From contig SHMQ01000021.1 in assembly GCA_008534395.1 (NCBI GenBank), positions 1 through 34,699 on the forward strand: DNA of 34,699 nt. The letters run 5' to 3'. The DNA comes from Candidatus Acidulodesulfobacterium acidiphilum (GTDB lineage Bacteria; SZUA-79; Acidulodesulfobacterales; Acidulodesulfobacteraceae). This document shows, one piece after another, positions 33,801 to 34,699 of this stretch. Positions within the stretch are counted from its first letter, which is position 1; the number at the start of each line of letters is the position of its first letter. A model generated the notes under the pieces. It was not told the DNA's origin, made no database searches, and saw only the letters and a list, made by a program, of their open reading frames with translations. The position numbers and the translations under genes are program-made.

Positions 33801-34508
33801 ATGTATAAAACAGGCAGACAGAGATATGAAAAAGGCGGGGCAGCTATTTTTTATCCTACCGAAATAGAAATAGAGATGGAGGCCGAAACCGAGGAAGGTC
33901 TGACCGTTGAAAGCAAAGGCGGACGCGTTAAAAACCAAAAAATCGATAAAGAAGGCGTTGTCGGCAAAGGCGTTAAGACCGTAAAAGTAGTCCTGAGAAA
34001 AGCGCTTATGTGCGACGTTAAATCGCTCTATAAACTTTTTTCGGAATATTCAAAAGCCGGCGAGATGCTTCCGCGTTCAATGAGCGATATATATACTCAT
34101 CTTAGAGATTTTTATATTGCCGAGATAGAATGTGAAACCGAAACCGGAAATGAAATTTTAAACGGAAATTATAGCGAAAAAGGCTCCTCCGGCTGCGAAC
34201 CTGAAGTTATAGGGGCATGCGCTCTTGCAATAGTATGGGAAAATCTGGCGGAAATCAGATCGTTAGCCGTAAAAAGGCCTTATACAAGAAAACTTATTGG
34301 GACGGAACTTATAAAAAAATGCATAGAAGAAGCTAAATTCTTTAAAATAACCAATATATTTGCCTTAACTTACAAACCGCAATTTTTTCAAAAATCCGGT
34401 TTTAACGTTATAGACAAATCTGAACTGCCCCATAAGATATGGAGCGACTGTATAAACTGCGTAAAATTTCCGGATTGCGACGAAACAGCCGTAATGTTGA
34501 AAATATGA
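33801..34508 (+). CDS. GNAT N-acetyltransferase, short ArgA-like
   Basis: This is a 235-residue protein. The GNAT domain starts at about residue 63 (VVLRKALMCDVKSLYKLF) and resembles the single-domain N-acetylglutamate synthases of deltaproteobacteria. It has GEMLPRSMSDIYTHLRDFYI, VWENLAEIRSLAV, TNIFALTYKPQFFQKSGF and the C-terminal LPHKIWSDCINCVKFPDC. Three odd features stand out. About 60 extra N-terminal residues are acidic and low in complexity. An insert of about 25 residues (111-136) interrupts the fold after the second strand. The acetyl-CoA pyrophosphate loop reads YTRKLIGTEL instead of the usual RGKGIG pattern. It follows recN by 6 bp with a weak RBS. Acetylating glutamate for arginine synthesis is likely, but the changed loop leaves activity uncertain. 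Confidence 0.78.
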   Translation: MYKTGRQRYEKGGAAIFYPTEIEIEMEAETEEGLTVESKGGRVKNQKIDKEGVVGKGVKTVKVVLRKALMCDVKSLYKLFSEYSKAGEMLPRSMSDIYTHLRDFYIAEIECETETGNEILNGNYSEKGSSGCEPEVIGACALAIVWENLAEIRSLAVKRPYTRKLIGTELIKKCIEEAKFFKITNIFALTYKPQFFQKSGFNVIDKSELPHKIWSDCINCVKFPDCDETAVMLKI

Positions 34509-34609
34509 AAAAGGCGTCAGATTTTATTTTCCGAATACAAAACAGTTAATTGATATAAAAATAATTGATATAAAAAGCTACTTGCGGAAAATTAATCTGG
34601 CACCTTTTT
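34508..34609. repeat. Large imperfect inverted repeat after the GNAT gene
   Basis: The left arm (34508-34533: AAAAAGG, then YGYCAGATT, then ATTTTCCG) pairs with the right arm (34585-34609) over about 25 bp. There are a few mismatches and G-U compatible changes. The hairpin ends in a CCTTTTT run on the plus strand, so it may act as a terminator for the GNAT gene. The GTCAGATT-type arm resembles another dispersed REP-like class, different from the GACAGAATT palindrome. It begins at the last base of the GNAT stop codon. Confidence 0.7.
34547..34576 (+). repeat. Perfect 15-bp tandem duplication
   Basis: The unit TAATTGATATAAAAA occurs twice without a mismatch (34547-34561 and 34562-34576). It lies in the loop of the large inverted repeat. 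It looks like recent slippage or replication in AT-rich DNA, and no function is evident. Confidence 0.85.
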
Positions 34610-34665
34610 CTAAAACAGCCTTTATTTTGAAAATATAGACAAAGCGCAATATATATATTATAATA

Positions 34666-34694
34666 ATGGGGACAGAATTCAATTCTGTCCCCAT
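34666..34694. repeat. Single GGGGACAGAATT palindrome at the window end
   Basis: A 14-bp arm reading ATGGGGACAGAATT is mirrored around C34680, nearly identical to copy 1 at 29020-29048 (outer CG replaced by TG). The following bases are ATAACAA where copy 1 has CACAAA. The window ends 5 bp later, so further tandem copies or a transposase could follow. No gene is seen in 34509-34699. Confidence 0.85.
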
Positions 34695-34699
34695 AACAA

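Noticed and set aside
1-34699. Prophage, integron, defence island or antibiotic cluster
   Set aside because: I found no integrase, transposase, phage structural gene, restriction or toxin-antitoxin pair, polyketide or peptide synthetase; the content is largely core metabolism and envelope genes.

Overview
This window is AT-rich, gene-dense chromosome from a Gram-negative (diderm) bacterium. The diderm call rests on a Tol envelope system (TolQ, TolR, a TolA/TonB-like protein, TolB and a CpoB-like lipoprotein), an O-antigen-ligase-like protein and a polyprenyl-phosphate sugar transferase. An adenosylcobalamin-dependent ribonucleotide reductase, an Aquifex-type aconitase, three GH57 glucan enzymes and a CRP/FNR-like operator pair fit an anaerobic or microaerophilic lineage of the former Deltaproteobacteria or a neighbour. 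I lean towards an AT-rich deltaproteobacterial candidate order, but this is inference and no 16S gene is present.

Layout. 1-933: tRNA-Lys(CUU) on the minus strand and a PRPP-binding phosphoribosyltransferase with a recognisable promoter. 1043-4190: a small island in which a rightward pair (DUF59/MIP18 Fe-S assembly factor, then a polytopic heme-copper-oxidase-subunit-I/NnrS-like membrane protein) converges on a leftward pair (hemerythrin, then a double-DUF2249 protein). The two pairs share a bidirectional-looking hairpin terminator, and a nearly identical 17-bp operator-like site lies at about -41 of each predicted promoter. I read this as a nitrosative/oxygen-stress or redox regulon. 4256-6904: class II ribonucleotide reductase nrdJ on the minus strand, with a hairpin behind it and two NrdR-box-like palindromes 31 bp apart in front of it.

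7021-14578: the tol cluster (Q, R, A-like, B, cpoB-like; no pal), followed closely by tsaD and rsmA (tRNA and rRNA modification), a small exported TPR protein and an RlaP-like nucleotidyltransferase. 14597-17165: panD and panC (pantothenate synthesis) flanking an amidohydrolase of the deaminase type. 17263-26140: an alpha-glucan block with a DUF4912 protein, a GH57 branching enzyme, a second GH57 protein, a GH57 4-alpha-glucanotransferase/amylase and glycogen synthase GlgA. 26162-29017: an O-antigen ligase-like protein and a WbaP/WcaJ-type initiating sugar-phosphate transferase, probably co-transcribed with the glucan genes.

29020-29129: three 39-bp-period palindromic repeats; a single copy of the same palindrome is at the right end of the window (34666-34694). 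29220-34508: Aquifex-type aconitase, NAD kinase, RecN and a GNAT acetyltransferase related to short ArgA-like N-acetylglutamate synthases. 34508-34699: a second, unrelated large inverted repeat containing a 15-bp tandem duplication, then the terminal palindrome.

Most of the window is conserved housekeeping in compact same-strand runs. The signals most worth following up are the shared operator pair around the 1-4 kb island, the NrdR box pair, and the dispersed palindromes.
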